The notes: generated from the sequence alone by a model not told the origin. Positions 54,098 through 63,945 are shown, counted from the first letter of the stretch. The stretch is 64,000 bases of DNA from Roseomonas sp. (GCA_020249505.1 JADCFN010000023.1:62001-126000), one strand, 5' to 3'. Made by a program: numbers and translations.

Positions 54098-55279
54098 ATG
54101 CAAACATATGACGTGATCGTGGTGGGCGGCGGGCCATCCGGCGCCACCGCTGCCGATGATCTGGCACGCCGCGGCCGTTCTGTGCTGCTACTGGATCGCG
54201 CGGGCCGCATCAAACCCTGTGGCGGTGCGATTCCACCGCGTCTGATCCGCGATTTCGCGATTCCGGATGATTTATTGGTCGCCAAGATCAATTCCGCCCG
54301 CATGGTCGCCCCCAGCGCCAAGGCTGTGGATATGCCGATTGATGGCGGCTTTGTCGGCATGGTGGATCGTGAGGATTTCGACGAATGGCTGCGCGAACGT
54401 GCCGCGCATGCCGGTGCGGAACGCCAGACCGGCACTTATGAAAAAATCACCCGCGACGCCGATAGCACGGCGATTGTCCATTGGGAAGCGAAGGATGGCA
54501 CCGCAGGTACCGCGCGCGCGCGCCTGGTGATTGGCGCCGATGGTGCGCGGTCTCAGGTGGCAAAGCAGGAAGTGCCGGGTGGCGATAAGGTGCGCTGCGT
54601 CTTCGCCTATCATGAGATTGTGCGCTCTCCACCCAATGGCGGGTCAGCGGATTTTGATGCCAAGCGCTGCGATGTCTATTACCAGGGCAAGCTTTCGCCC
54701 GATTTCTACGCCTGGATCTTCCCGCATGGTGAGACGACCAGTATCGGCACCGGTTCCATGCAAAAGGGCTTTTCGCTGCGCGGTTCGGTTGCTGAACTCC
54801 GCCGCGATATTGGCCTGACGAATGCCGAGACAATCCGCCGCGAAGGCGCGCCCATTCCGCTGAAGCCGCTCAAGCGCTGGGACAATGGCCGCGATGTGAT
54901 TCTGGCCGGTGATGCGGCGGGCGTGGTGGCGCCTGCTTCCGGTGAGGGGATTTATTACGCCATGTATGGTGGCAGGTTGGCCGCTGATGCCGCTGAGGAA
55001 TGCCTGAAGACCGGCGATGCACGAGCGCTTGCCGGTGCGCGCAAGCGCTTCATGAAGGCGCATGGGCGCGTTTTCTGGGTGCTCGGCATCATGCAGTATT
55101 TCTGGTATTCCTCCGACAAGCGGCGGGAGAAGTTCGTCTCAATCTGCGCCGATAAGGATGTGCAGCGCCTTACTTGGGAATCCTACATGAACAAGGAATT
55201 GGTCCGCCGTGATCCCCTTGCGCATGTGCGGATTTTCTTCAAGGATTTGGCGCATCTCTTTGGCCTCGCAAGGGCCTAG
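54098..55279 (+). CDS. bchP: Geranylgeranyl bacteriochlorophyll reductase BchP
   Basis: 393 residues. FAD-binding fold VIVVGGGPSGATAADDLARRG split near residues 6-26, KPCGGAIPPRL and the second FAD motif DVILAGDAAGVVAPASGEGIYYAM region. It reduces the geranylgeranyl tail to phytyl. ATG 54098 is chosen because AAGGGG lies 8 nt upstream; ATG 54092, two codons earlier, is the alternative. Confidence 0.94.
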   Translation: MQTYDVIVVGGGPSGATAADDLARRGRSVLLLDRAGRIKPCGGAIPPRLIRDFAIPDDLLVAKINSARMVAPSAKAVDMPIDGGFVGMVDREDFDEWLRERAAHAGAERQTGTYEKITRDADSTAIVHWEAKDGTAGTARARLVIGADGARSQVAKQEVPGGDKVRCVFAYHEIVRSPPNGGSADFDAKRCDVYYQGKLSPDFYAWIFPHGETTSIGTGSMQKGFSLRGSVAELRRDIGLTNAETIRREGAPIPLKPLKRWDNGRDVILAGDAAGVVAPASGEGIYYAMYGGRLAADAAEECLKTGDARALAGARKRFMKAHGRVFWVLGIMQYFWYSSDKRREKFVSICADKDVQRLTWESYMNKELVRRDPLAHVRIFFKDLAHLFGLARA

Positions 55280-55309
55280 GGGAAAAACGAGAAACAAGGT
55301 TTTTGAGGA

Positions 55310-56260
55310 ATGGCGTTTCAGCCCATGCGCATTGGCACGCGCGGTTCTCCGCTGGCCCTTTGGCAAGCGCGGCATTTCGCTTCAGTTGCGCGCGCGGCCA
55401 TCCCCGCACTCGCTGAAGATGGCGCGCTGGAAGAACACATCATCGCGACATCCGGCGACAAGGTGCAGGATAAGCGCCTGGCCGATATTGGCGGCAAGGG
55501 GCTTTTCGCCAAGGAAATCCATGAAGCGCTAGCGGATCGGCGTATTGATGTCGCGGTGCATAGCCTCAAGGATCTGGAAACCGAATTGCCGCCGGGCATT
55601 GTGCTTGCTTGCGTGCTGGAACGCGAAGACCCGCGCGATGCGCTGATTCTGGGCGCGGGATGCGGCGCGGCGAGTGCCGATGATCCGCTGTCTCCCCTGC
55701 CGCAAGGTGCCCTGGTCGGCACGGCTTCCGTGCGCCGGCAGGCGCAATTGCTGCATCGCCGGCCTGATCTCCGCGTAGATATCATTCGCGGCAATGTGCA
55801 AACCCGGCTTGGGCGAGTCGCGGCAGGGGATTTTACCTGCTCCCTGCTGGCGCTTGCAGGTTTGAAGCGCCTTGGCATGGCGGATCGCGCGCAAGTGGTG
55901 CTGGAAGCCGATGCCATGCTGCCTGCTGCCTGCCAGGGCATTGTTGGCATCACGGCGCGTGCGGATGATGCGGCCACACGTGCGCTACTCGCGCGCATTG
56001 AACACGCGCCAAGCCGGCTGGTGGCGGATGCCGAACGCGCCTTGCTCGGCGCGCTGGATGGTTCCTGCCGCACGCCGATTGGCGCTCATGCTACGCTGCT
56101 GCCGGATGGGCGGCTTCGTCTGCACGGGCTTGTTGCGCGCGCCGATGGCAGTTTCCTCAGGCGCAATATGGGGGAAGCTGCAGCGAAGGATGGCCCACAG
56201 CTTGGCCGCGATCTGGCCGCTGCCCTAAAGCGCGAAAGTCCCGCGGATATTTTTGGGTAA
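55310..56260 (+). CDS. hemC: Porphobilinogen deaminase (hydroxymethylbilane synthase)
   Basis: 316 residues. IGTRGSPLALWQA, GLFAKEIHEAL, GTASVRRQAQL and the cofactor-binding Cys in DGSCRTPIGAH are all present. It polymerises four porphobilinogen units on the dipyrromethane cofactor. It follows bchP in the same direction after 30 nt and ends the plus-strand PGC arm, 4 nt from the convergent MFS gene. Confidence 0.96.
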   Translation: MAFQPMRIGTRGSPLALWQARHFASVARAAIPALAEDGALEEHIIATSGDKVQDKRLADIGGKGLFAKEIHEALADRRIDVAVHSLKDLETELPPGIVLACVLEREDPRDALILGAGCGAASADDPLSPLPQGALVGTASVRRQAQLLHRRPDLRVDIIRGNVQTRLGRVAAGDFTCSLLALAGLKRLGMADRAQVVLEADAMLPAACQGIVGITARADDAATRALLARIEHAPSRLVADAERALLGALDGSCRTPIGAHATLLPDGRLRLHGLVARADGSFLRRNMGEAAAKDGPQLGRDLAAALKRESPADIFG

Positions 56261-56264
56261 TCGC

Positions 56265-57464
56265 TTAAGGCACCCGCCGCGAATCCCGCCACATCACAAC
56301 CCCCACCACCAGCGCCGGCAAGCCGCACAGCACAAAGCCAATGCCATGGCTATTGGTCACGGCAAGCTGCGCGGCATAGATCACCGGCAGGATGAAGGCG
56401 CCAACCTGCCCGAAGGAAAGTACACCACCTGTCGCCGCCCCGCGCATGCCAGGCGGTGCCAACCGCGCTGCCTCAGACAGCAACACACCATGCCAGGACA
56501 TGGCCGTGGCGCTCATCACGGTCGCGATGGCTGCGATCAGCAAGGGGTGCCAATCCGTGGCATATAGGCTCATCAATACGGCGCTGGCGGCCATGCCAAG
56601 CGAAAGCCCCGCCATGACGCGGCGCGGTGCAACGCGGCCACTACTCAACCAGCCCCAAAAAATACGCATCGGCACCGCGATTACCATGGCAATCGCAAAC
56701 ATCAGCCCTGCCGCCGCCAAATCGTAGTTCAACGCTGTCAAATAGAGCACGTAATAGCTGGTAAAGGCGGTTTGCAGCCCGTTAAAGGCGAAGCAGGCCA
56801 TGGATAATTCGCGCAAATCCCTGGCGCGCAATACGGATGTCAGCGTGGTGCGGAAATCTGAAAAATGAAAACTACGACTTGGCACGCGATCCGAATCAAA
56901 TTCACCACGCAGCGGCTCAAGCATCGCTGCAAACAAAAAACACGCGGCGGCCGTGACCAGCAAAGCCCCACTCCACCCCCAATACCCGGTCATAAGGGGG
57001 CCAAGCAGCCCGGCTAGCAAAAGCCCTGCGGGCACCGCTGTCTGTTTAACTGAAAACACCAAGGGCGCCTGCTTCGGCGGTGAATAACGCCCAAGCAAAT
57101 GCGAACTGGCGGGCGTGGAAGTTGCCGCACCGCCACCGCCGATAATCGCCGAAATCAGAAAGAACAGCAGCGGCCCCGCCGCCGCCAAGGCCATGCCAAG
57201 TGCCAGAAACACCAGCGCCACCTGGCTCATCCGCAGCGCCCCATAGCGGATGATGAAACTGCCGCAGCCAAGCTGGAACACCAGCGAAGCCAGCGCCGCC
57301 GCGCCGACATAAACACCGACCAAGGCCGGGTCTATGTGCAAATCCTCGATAATTGCGGGCGCGATGACAAGCGGCAGGGTGCGACCAATGGAAGCAAAGG
57401 TCTGCTGCACGAACATGGCGCCAAGCGCCAAATACAAAAGCCTCTTCGCCGTATCCGCTACCAT
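56265..57464 (-). CDS. MFS transporter of unknown substrate
   Basis: 399 residues with about 12 hydrophobic helices and no signal peptide. General MFS layout, with a central cytoplasmic loop near residue 195. The substrate is not predictable. It is convergent with hemC and separate from der (75-nt gap), so it probably is not part of the photosynthesis regulon. Confidence 0.82.
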   Translation of the reverse strand: MVADTAKRLLYLALGAMFVQQTFASIGRTLPLVIAPAIIEDLHIDPALVGVYVGAAALASLVFQLGCGSFIIRYGALRMSQVALVFLALGMALAAAGPLLFFLISAIIGGGGAATSTPASSHLLGRYSPPKQAPLVFSVKQTAVPAGLLLAGLLGPLMTGYWGWSGALLVTAAACFLFAAMLEPLRGEFDSDRVPSRSFHFSDFRTTLTSVLRARDLRELSMACFAFNGLQTAFTSYYVLYLTALNYDLAAAGLMFAIAMVIAVPMRIFWGWLSSGRVAPRRVMAGLSLGMAASAVLMSLYATDWHPLLIAAIATVMSATAMSWHGVLLSEAARLAPPGMRGAATGGVLSFGQVGAFILPVIYAAQLAVTNSHGIGFVLCGLPALVVGVVMWRDSRRVP

Positions 57465-57539
57465 GAAAAACAGACTGACCCCGCAAAGATACGCGAGCCT
57501 AGGCGCGTTTTGCGGCGGGCGAAAGATGCGCCGGAAAGC

Positions 57540-58886
57540 CTAGCCATCATCCTCCGCATAGGGGTTGCGCGGGGATCGCAATTGCAGCCGGATCGGCACG
57601 CCCGGCATGGTAAAATGCTCACGGAAGGAATTCACCAGATAGCGCCGGTAATCCTCGGGCAGCACATCGGCGCGCGTGCCGAAAATCACCATGGTGGGCG
57701 GGCGCGCTTTTGGCATGGTCGCGTAGCGCAGTTTTATCCGCTTACCATCCACCAAAGGCGGCTGATGCCGCGCCAACGCCGCTTCAAACCAGCGATTGAC
57801 CTCCCCGGTCGGGATGCGGCGGTTCCACAGCGCATAGGCCGCGCGCACTGCGGGCATCAGCTTTTCCACCCCGCGCCCGGTCGCCGCCGAAAGCGGCACC
57901 ACCGGCACGCCCTTCGATTGAGCAAGCGATGTCATCAGCGCGTCTTCCACGCGCCGGCGCGCCGCATTGCGGTCTTCCACCGCATCCCATTTATTGAGTG
58001 CGATCACCAAGGCGCGGCCTTCGCGTTCCGCAAGGCGGGCAATGCGCAAATCCTGTTCATCCATGCCAAGCAGGGCATCCAAAACCAGCACCACCACTTC
58101 CGCTTCCTTGAGCGCGGCAAGGGAGGAAGCGACCGACATCTGCTCCAGCGTTTCCTGCACCCGCGCCTTCTTGCGCATGCCGGCAGTATCCACCAGCCGC
58201 ACCTCGCCACCGGTTGAATCACGCCATTGTACGGCAACAGCATCGCGCGTCAGGCCGGGTTCCGGGCCAGTGATCATGCGGTCTTCGCCCAAAAGTGCGT
58301 TCAGCAGCGTGGATTTCCCGGCATTGGGCCGGCCCACAATGGCGAGGCGCAGCGGGCGTTCAGCCTCAGCCTCCGCTTCCTCGTCCGGCGCGGGGCCAAG
58401 CTTGGCCGCGATTTCGTCATGCAGATTGCCGAAGCCATCGCCATGTTCAGAACTCACCGGCACGGGGTCGCCCAGGCCCAATTCAAAGGCTTCCATGGCC
58501 GCCGTGGTGCCAGCGCGGCCTTCGGCCTTATTCGCAACAACCAGTACCGGCACCCGCATCCGCCTGAGCCAAGCGGCGAAAGCGCGATCCGCGGGCGTGA
58601 TGCCGGCGCGCGCATCCATCACAAACAGCACGAGGGAGGCGCCACGCAAAGCGGCCTCAGAACTCGCGCGCATGCGGCCTGGCACGGTATCGGGGGGCGC
58701 TTCCTCAAGCCCGGCGGTATCCACCAAGGTCACGTCGCGTCCGGCAATGCGCGCGGTCACTTCCTTCCGGTCACGCGTGACGCCTGGCGTGTCATGCACC
58801 AAGGCAATGCGCCGCTGCGCCAGCCGATTGAACAGCGTGGATTTGCCGACATTGGGCCGGCCCAAAATGACAATGACAGGCTGCAT
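57540..58886 (-). CDS. der: Ribosome biogenesis GTPase Der (EngA)
   Basis: 448 residues with two tandem GTPase domains: GRPNVGKST with DTAGL near the start, and GRPNAGKST with DTAGM in the second half, then a KH-like C-terminal domain. NKWD and NKAE supply the guanine-specificity motifs. It acts in 50S subunit maturation. It is followed upstream on the same strand by bamB and yfgM-like genes, a common bacterial arrangement. Confidence 0.96.
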   Translation of the reverse strand: MQPVIVILGRPNVGKSTLFNRLAQRRIALVHDTPGVTRDRKEVTARIAGRDVTLVDTAGLEEAPPDTVPGRMRASSEAALRGASLVLFVMDARAGITPADRAFAAWLRRMRVPVLVVANKAEGRAGTTAAMEAFELGLGDPVPVSSEHGDGFGNLHDEIAAKLGPAPDEEAEAEAERPLRLAIVGRPNAGKSTLLNALLGEDRMITGPEPGLTRDAVAVQWRDSTGGEVRLVDTAGMRKKARVQETLEQMSVASSLAALKEAEVVVLVLDALLGMDEQDLRIARLAEREGRALVIALNKWDAVEDRNAARRRVEDALMTSLAQSKGVPVVPLSAATGRGVEKLMPAVRAAYALWNRRIPTGEVNRWFEAALARHQPPLVDGKRIKLRYATMPKARPPTMVIFGTRADVLPEDYRRYLVNSFREHFTMPGVPIRLQLRSPRNPYAEDDG

Positions 58887-58898
58887 AAAGGACCCGGG

Positions 58899-60242
58899 TC
58901 AGCCTTCACCTGCAAAGGCGATCAGGCTGCCATCATCTGTCGCAACAATCAGTCGCCCACCTACCACAAGCATTGGCAGGGAAAGCGCAGCCGGCAGGCG
59001 TTGGCGGCCCAGCACATCGCCGCTTGACGGATCAACAGACACCAACTCCGCCAGGCTGGTGCCGACCAAAAGCCGCCCCCCAGCAAGTAACGGAGAGGAA
59101 AGCTGCACCAATGGCCGCGCCCGGTTGCCTTGCGCCGGCGGGCGGAGTGAAACCGCCCAGCGCGCCATGCCCGTTTCGCGCTGCAACGCAGCCACTTCGC
59201 CGGCATCGGTCACGCCGAACACCCAGTCTCCGGCGGCCCAGGGCATTTCCGTGCCGCCAAATTCGCGTTCCCAAATACGTCGCCCGGCGCGGAGATCAAT
59301 GGAAACACCAACCCCGCCCATGCCAATGGCAATCACGCTATTCCCAGAAATCACCGGCGCGGCGCGCACACTGCCCACATCGGCCAGGCTGGTGCCCCCC
59401 GCCGCGGCCAGGCTGTCGCTCCAGATCACGCGGCCATCATTGGCGCGAAAGGCGAGGATTTCGCCCGAAGGAAAGCCTGCCACGACGGTTTCACCCGAAA
59501 CGGCGGGCGGCGGCAGGCCAAGCGGCACCGTCAGGATTGCCTGAGCACGGTAGCGCCAAAGCACGCGGCCATCCTCGGCCGAAAGCGCCACCAGCGTGCT
59601 GTCGAGTGTCGTGACGAAAATCCGGCCATTGGCGATGGAAGCTGCACCGCGCATCGGCGCCTGCAGGCGCACCCGCCACTTCACCGCGCCGTCAGCGGCC
59701 GAAAGAGCGAGCACTTCAGAAAGCACGGTGGTAACAAATACCGTATCGCCATCCAAAATCACACCAACGCCGCCGCCATCACCGCGTTCATTTTCCGGAC
59801 GGGTATCAACACGCCAACGCCGCGCGCCATTGGCGATATCGAAGGCAGAAACAAAGCCATCCGCATCACCCATGAATACGCGATCCGCGCTGGCAACCGG
59901 GCCGGCAACCACGCGGCGGCGGAAGGAAGTGCCCGTGCCATAGCCGGCGGACCAGGCCTGCCGAAGATTGGTGCCAAGCGTCATATGACCGCCCGCATGG
60001 CTGGGCATGCCGCCAAGCTGCGGCCATAGGCCAAGCGATTGCTGCGCCGGCAGGGAAATGGTCAGGCCTCGCGCTTCGGCATCCGCTTCAACCGTGCGGT
60101 CGGGCAGCGCTAGTACCGGCTTGCGTTCACCGACGATCTTCACACGGCGCTCACCGAAAATACTGTCCAAGGTTTCGCAACCGGCCAGCAGCCCGGCCGA
60201 GCCCAGCAGCCAGGCGCGCCGTGAGAATTCCCGCCCCGTCAT
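58899..60242 (-). CDS. bamB: BamB-like outer membrane assembly lipoprotein
   Basis: 447 residues. An N-terminal twin-arginine-like SRRAWLLGSAGLLAGC has a lipobox ending at Cys21. Repeated blades with DGAVKWR, DGRVLWR and DGRVIWS type motifs are those of a PQQ-like beta-propeller. BamB helps the BAM complex insert outer-membrane proteins. It overlaps the upstream gene by ATGA and lies 12 nt before der. Confidence 0.9.
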   Translation of the reverse strand: MTGREFSRRAWLLGSAGLLAGCETLDSIFGERRVKIVGERKPVLALPDRTVEADAEARGLTISLPAQQSLGLWPQLGGMPSHAGGHMTLGTNLRQAWSAGYGTGTSFRRRVVAGPVASADRVFMGDADGFVSAFDIANGARRWRVDTRPENERGDGGGVGVILDGDTVFVTTVLSEVLALSAADGAVKWRVRLQAPMRGAASIANGRIFVTTLDSTLVALSAEDGRVLWRYRAQAILTVPLGLPPPAVSGETVVAGFPSGEILAFRANDGRVIWSDSLAAAGGTSLADVGSVRAAPVISGNSVIAIGMGGVGVSIDLRAGRRIWEREFGGTEMPWAAGDWVFGVTDAGEVAALQRETGMARWAVSLRPPAQGNRARPLVQLSSPLLAGGRLLVGTSLAELVSVDPSSGDVLGRQRLPAALSLPMLVVGGRLIVATDDGSLIAFAGEG

Positions 60243-60889
60243 CCTTCAAGCCCCATCGCCAGCCGTTGCGCCCTTTCCCGGACCCCGCGCGGCGCGGTGA
60301 CATCGGCCGCGAGCGCCTGGAAGGCCTGGCGTGCTTCTTCCCGCTTGCCGGCGCGCAGCGCGATCATTCCCGCGACTTCCCGCGCCGAGGCATTCCAGGC
60401 CGATTCTGGCCGTGTGAGCGGCGTGATGCGCCCAGCAAGAATGGCCAGATCCCCCTGATCAAGCGAACGGATCACCCACAGCAGCGAAGCCAAGTCCCGA
60501 TAAAGCGGATCGGCGCTACTATCCGCAGCGATAGCATCATAAAGCCGAAGCGCTTCAGCCAAATCCCCGGTTTCGGCCTTAAGGGCGGCGGCGCGCAGCC
60601 GCGCCAAGTCGCGATAGCCGGTCGGCGCCCCGCGGGAAGCTTCCTCAAAGCGCTGGGCCATCGCCCGCAAATCCGCGCCCTCGGCCTCGGCCGCGCGATG
60701 GGCGGCCATGAAGGCGATAGCGGCTTTCTCGGCCTCCCGCGCTTCATACCAGCGCCAGCTTTGGTGGGCACCGATGCCGGCCAGAACAAACACCAGCACG
60801 CCCAGAACCAGCGCCCCATAGCGCTTCCAAAGCCGCCGGGCGCGTTCAGCGCGAAGGTCTTCAGCAACCTCGTCAAAAATATCGGGCAA
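60239..60889 (-). CDS. YfgM-like TPR ancillary membrane protein
   Basis: 216 residues. One transmembrane helix (YGALVLGVLVFVLAGIGA, about 24-41) follows a short cytoplasmic N-terminus (DIFDEVAEDLRAERARRLWKR in two parts); the periplasmic part has weak helical repeats of TPR type. YfgM-like proteins work with periplasmic chaperones at the Sec translocon. Position before bamB-der is conserved. Confidence 0.82.
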   Translation of the reverse strand: MPDIFDEVAEDLRAERARRLWKRYGALVLGVLVFVLAGIGAHQSWRWYEAREAEKAAIAFMAAHRAAEAEGADLRAMAQRFEEASRGAPTGYRDLARLRAAALKAETGDLAEALRLYDAIAADSSADPLYRDLASLLWVIRSLDQGDLAILAGRITPLTRPESAWNASAREVAGMIALRAGKREEARQAFQALAADVTAPRGVRERAQRLAMGLEG

Positions 60890-61142
60890 GGCAATCCTCG
60901 GCTCAGGCTGACGTTTGGCGCAGCGCTAAAGCATTTTCAGGCCAAGCGGAAGCGCTGGGCGGCCCGGAAAATGCGGGGGGGACATGGGGCGGCGTGGAAA
61001 CGGGGGTCCAGGCAGGCCGAATAAGGCGCGGGCCTGCCTGGAGCAGCGCCAAAAAGCGAAATCTGGGCCCGTTCGCCCTTCCTGTTCATAATTTAAGGTA
61101 GAAATTTGCAATTCATTAACTTCTTTGGCGTCTGTTATCTCC

Positions 61143-61532
61143 ATGCGGTTCTTCAGCCCCCTCTGCGTCCTTCTTCTGCTTCTGACCGGCTGCAATGGTG
61201 TGCAGGCCCCCGGCGCGCCCTTGCTGGCCATCCCCGCAGTGATTGAAGGCGCCTCTTTGGTCACCATGCAGCGCGGTGTCGGGGACACCGTGGTCTCGCT
61301 GGTTACGGGCGAGGATTGCTCCTATGTCCGGCTCGCCAAAGGGCAAACCTATTGCGCTTCAGACCCGCCGCCACCAGCGCAGCCTATTTGCACCCGCAGC
61401 TTGGGTAAGGTGGATTGCTGGACGACCGCTCCCGTGGACTCACCACCCTATCGCAATGTGCGTGACGGTCCATATGAATTGACCCCCGAGCAGGAACGCA
61501 ACCGGACGTCACGCTGGCCAAAATTATTTTAA
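61143..61532 (+). CDS. Small lipoprotein of unknown function
   Basis: 129 residues from ATG 61143. Short signal peptide with lipobox LLTGC (Cys18), so a lipid-anchored periplasmic protein is likely. The mature part has a GEDCSYVRLAKGQTYC stretch and three further Cys/Pro-rich segments, ending in a TPEQERNRTSRWPKLF-type basic tail. No known domain. It is isolated between yfgM-like and the aminopeptidase. Confidence 0.75.
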   Translation: MRFFSPLCVLLLLLTGCNGVQAPGAPLLAIPAVIEGASLVTMQRGVGDTVVSLVTGEDCSYVRLAKGQTYCASDPPPPAQPICTRSLGKVDCWTTAPVDSPPYRNVRDGPYELTPEQERNRTSRWPKLF

Positions 61533-61914
61533 TTGAGTAACGAATTACTGCTCTCTTGGATTAACTGTGGGAAGGGTGAAGACCGCAACCTCTGGTTTAA
61601 TTGATCAGATGGTCCAGACCTTCGGTGACACGGAACAAGCGCCGCAGGCGTTTGCGGCGACCATAGGGTTAGTTTTGGCGCACCAGAGGCGCGCGCCTTG
61701 TGCCGAACCTTGCCGAGAGAGCCTGCCTTCAGCGGCTTGATGTCGCGACTCCAAGCCAACGCAAGCGAGGCAGAGCCTTCCGCGGCCTTGCCACTCTTCA
61801 TTCTACTTTCTCAACTGTTAATGGATAAGCGAAATACTCATTAAACAGGATGATGCACCAACCCGCACCATGAATATCACATTATCAATGCCCTAAGTTG
61901 AGAAAGGCCAGAGG
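61533..61914 (+). other. Gene-poor stretch, one hairpin
   Basis: No convincing gene. An open minus-strand frame (61529-61801) has no ribosome site or recognisable protein features. A perfect 7-bp stem CGCCGCA/TGCGGCG with a 6-nt loop lies at 61640-61659. The right part is A/T-rich compared with the window average and may hold the promoter for the aminopeptidase gene. Confidence 0.6.
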
Positions 61915-62076
61915 ATGCATATCAATTTCGGCGTAGTTTCTTATCATTTTTTAACCGTATCGTTTTATGCTAAGGATCGCGGCTTGGCGCAAGGATTTGA
62001 AATTTGCGTTGCCAAGGCGCACATGATGGAAGTACTTCGTCTGCGCGACGTCGCGGGCTTGGCGATTGGAGAATGA
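61915..62076 (+). CDS. Possible 53-aa leader ORF before the aminopeptidase
   Basis: ATG 61915 to TGA 62074-62076, 53 codons, with AAAGG 7 nt upstream; its stop is one base before the aminopeptidase ATG, which shares the GGAGAATGAC ribosome-site region. No family is recognised: a somewhat hydrophobic N-terminus (HFLTVSFYAK) and a helical second half. It may be a coupled small protein or a translated leader, or chance. Confidence 0.35.
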   Translation: MHINFGVVSYHFLTVSFYAKDRGLAQGFEICVAKAHMMEVLRLRDVAGLAIGE

Positions 62077-62077
62077 C

Positions 62078-63445
62078 ATGGCAGCTCCTCAGTCTGCCCA
62101 GAATGCCGCTTCCGCACCGTTACACGCGATAAGCGCGCCTGACTTGACGCAGTTCCTGCAAACGCTCGGGGCGCCGGCGGCGGCATTTCTACGCGCTTGC
62201 GGTTTCAGCGCCAGGGCCGGAGAGGTGGCGTTCATCCCAGGTACCAATGGCCTTGATGGTGCCGTGATTGGTGTGGGCGCGGATACTTCGCCATGGCATT
62301 TCGGCGCAGCGCCTTGGGCCCTGCCTGAAGGTTCAAAATGGCATCTTGCCGGGGATAATGTTGATCCTGCCCAGGCTGTCTTGGGGTGGCATTTGGGCGC
62401 CTATCGTTGGTTGCGCCACAAGCAGCAAGAACGCGCCCCCGCTGAGTTGGTGACACCACCTGGCGCCGAATTGGCCGTGATGATCGCTGAGGCCATTTGC
62501 GCAGCACGCGACTTGATCAATGCGCCAGCAGCAGATCTTGGTCCCCAGGGATTGGCCGAAGCCGCGGCGGCATTGGCGGGGCGGCATGGCGGCAATGCTG
62601 AAATCATCACCGGCCAAGCCTTGGAAGTCGGTTTTCCCAGCATGGCTGCGGTTGGCGCCGGCAGTCCACGCGCGCCGCATCTGGCCATCCTGCGTTGGAC
62701 CGGGGATGCGCAAGGTCCCTTAATTGCGTTATGCGGCAAGGGTGTTTGCTTTGACACTGGCGGCCTGGACCTGAAGCCATCCGCTGCCATGCTCCGCATG
62801 AAGAAGGATATGGGCGGTGCCGCGGTAATGCTTGCCGTGGCCGAAATGGTCATGCGCGCCAAGCTACCGCTCCGCCTTCTGGTACTGATCGGGGCGGTAG
62901 AAAACGCGATCTCCGGTACCGCGATGCGCCCCATGGATGTTTTGCGCACGCGCAAAGGGCTAAGGGTTGAAATCGGCAATACGGATGCCGAAGGTAGGTT
63001 GGTCTTGTGTGATCTTTTGCAATTCGCGGCCGAACAGAACCCCGCCATGATCCTGGATGCCGCAACGCTGACCGGGGCGGCACGGGTTGCGCTTGGCCCT
63101 GATCTGCCCGCCCTTTTCAGTAACGATGATGCTTTAGCGGAAAGGCTTTTGAACGCCGGTGTGGCGGTTCAGGACCCGGTTTGGCGCCTTCCCTTACATG
63201 ATGGCTACGATTCCTGGCTCGCCAGCCCCTTCGCTGATCTTTCTAATGTTGCGACAAAACCGATGGCTGGTGCGGTGACCGCCGCACTATTCCTGCGCCG
63301 CTTCGTGCCCCAAAACCAGCCTTGGGCGCATCTGGATGTATATGCCTGGAATGATACCACGCGACCAGGCCGGCCCGAAGGTGGAGAAGCCCAAGCGGCA
63401 CGCGCCATTTTCAAAATGTTACATGATTTCTCAGGAGGAATGTGA
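62078..63445 (+). CDS. Leucyl aminopeptidase family protein (M17)
   Basis: 455 residues. Metal- and substrate-binding motifs of peptidase family M17 are intact: CGKGVCFDTGGLDLKPS (Lys and Asp), GTAMRPMDVLRTRKG and NTDAEGRLVLCD with catalytic Arg. The N-terminal domain is shorter and different from PepA. It releases N-terminal residues from peptides in the cytoplasm. ATG 62078 has GGAG 6 nt upstream. Confidence 0.92.
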   Translation: MAAPQSAQNAASAPLHAISAPDLTQFLQTLGAPAAAFLRACGFSARAGEVAFIPGTNGLDGAVIGVGADTSPWHFGAAPWALPEGSKWHLAGDNVDPAQAVLGWHLGAYRWLRHKQQERAPAELVTPPGAELAVMIAEAICAARDLINAPAADLGPQGLAEAAAALAGRHGGNAEIITGQALEVGFPSMAAVGAGSPRAPHLAILRWTGDAQGPLIALCGKGVCFDTGGLDLKPSAAMLRMKKDMGGAAVMLAVAEMVMRAKLPLRLLVLIGAVENAISGTAMRPMDVLRTRKGLRVEIGNTDAEGRLVLCDLLQFAAEQNPAMILDAATLTGAARVALGPDLPALFSNDDALAERLLNAGVAVQDPVWRLPLHDGYDSWLASPFADLSNVATKPMAGAVTAALFLRRFVPQNQPWAHLDVYAWNDTTRPGRPEGGEAQAARAIFKMLHDFSGGM

Positions 63446-63448
63446 TAT

Positions 63449-63468
63449 GACATTTTTTTGACAATGTC
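63449..63468. promoter_or_regulatory. Inverted repeat upstream of marR gene
   Basis: GACATT-N8-AATGTC, a perfect 6-bp inverted repeat, 97 nt before the MarR-family gene. The size fits a MarR dimer operator, suggesting autoregulation. Confidence 0.4.
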
Positions 63469-63564
63469 TTCTGGCACTGAAAACGTCGAAGCTTTGAGAC
63501 CTAAACTTGAGGAAACACTGGGCTCAGAAGGGCCCGTCACAGTTGCACGGAAAGGAAAACTACC

Positions 63565-63945
63565 ATGGCCAATAACAATAATGGCTCGGAACATATGATT
63601 CGCGTTCTGCAGGAAACCATCGTCACGCTGGTGCGGCGCGATGGCACTGATCTTTCATCCCGCCAACTTGGGGTGATGCTGATCAGCTACCTGACAGATG
63701 GCCCGCACACGGTGCGCGGCCTCGCTGCGAAGCTCAATGTCTCCAAGCCAGCGATCACCCGCGCGCTTGACCGCTTGGGAGATCACGATCTTGCGCGGCG
63801 CAAGGCAGACCCTTCGGATCGTCGCTCCGTCCTCGTTCAGCGCACTCCCAAGGGCAACGCCTTCATGCGGGAATTGCGCAATACCATCCTGTCGGCTGAA
63901 CAGCGGGTGAATGAAGCGGCCAAGGCCGAAGGCGGCCGCAAGTAA
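63565..63945 (+). CDS. MarR-family transcriptional regulator
   Basis: 126 residues. Winged helix-turn-helix: TVRGLAAKLNVSKPAITRALDRL (recognition region), then the wing with DLARRKADPSDRRSVLVQRTPKG. It binds DNA as a dimer, usually controlling a neighbouring gene in response to small ligands. AAGGA lies 9 nt before ATG 63565. Its targets are unknown. The 55 nt after it, to the window edge, show no gene. Confidence 0.9.
   Translation: MANNNNGSEHMIRVLQETIVTLVRRDGTDLSSRQLGVMLISYLTDGPHTVRGLAAKLNVSKPAITRALDRLGDHDLARRKADPSDRRSVLVQRTPKGNAFMRELRNTILSAEQRVNEAAKAEGGRK

Noticed and set aside
61529-61801. 90-codon minus-strand frame
   Set aside because: No ribosome site, low-complexity basic composition and no neighbour link; treated as non-coding.
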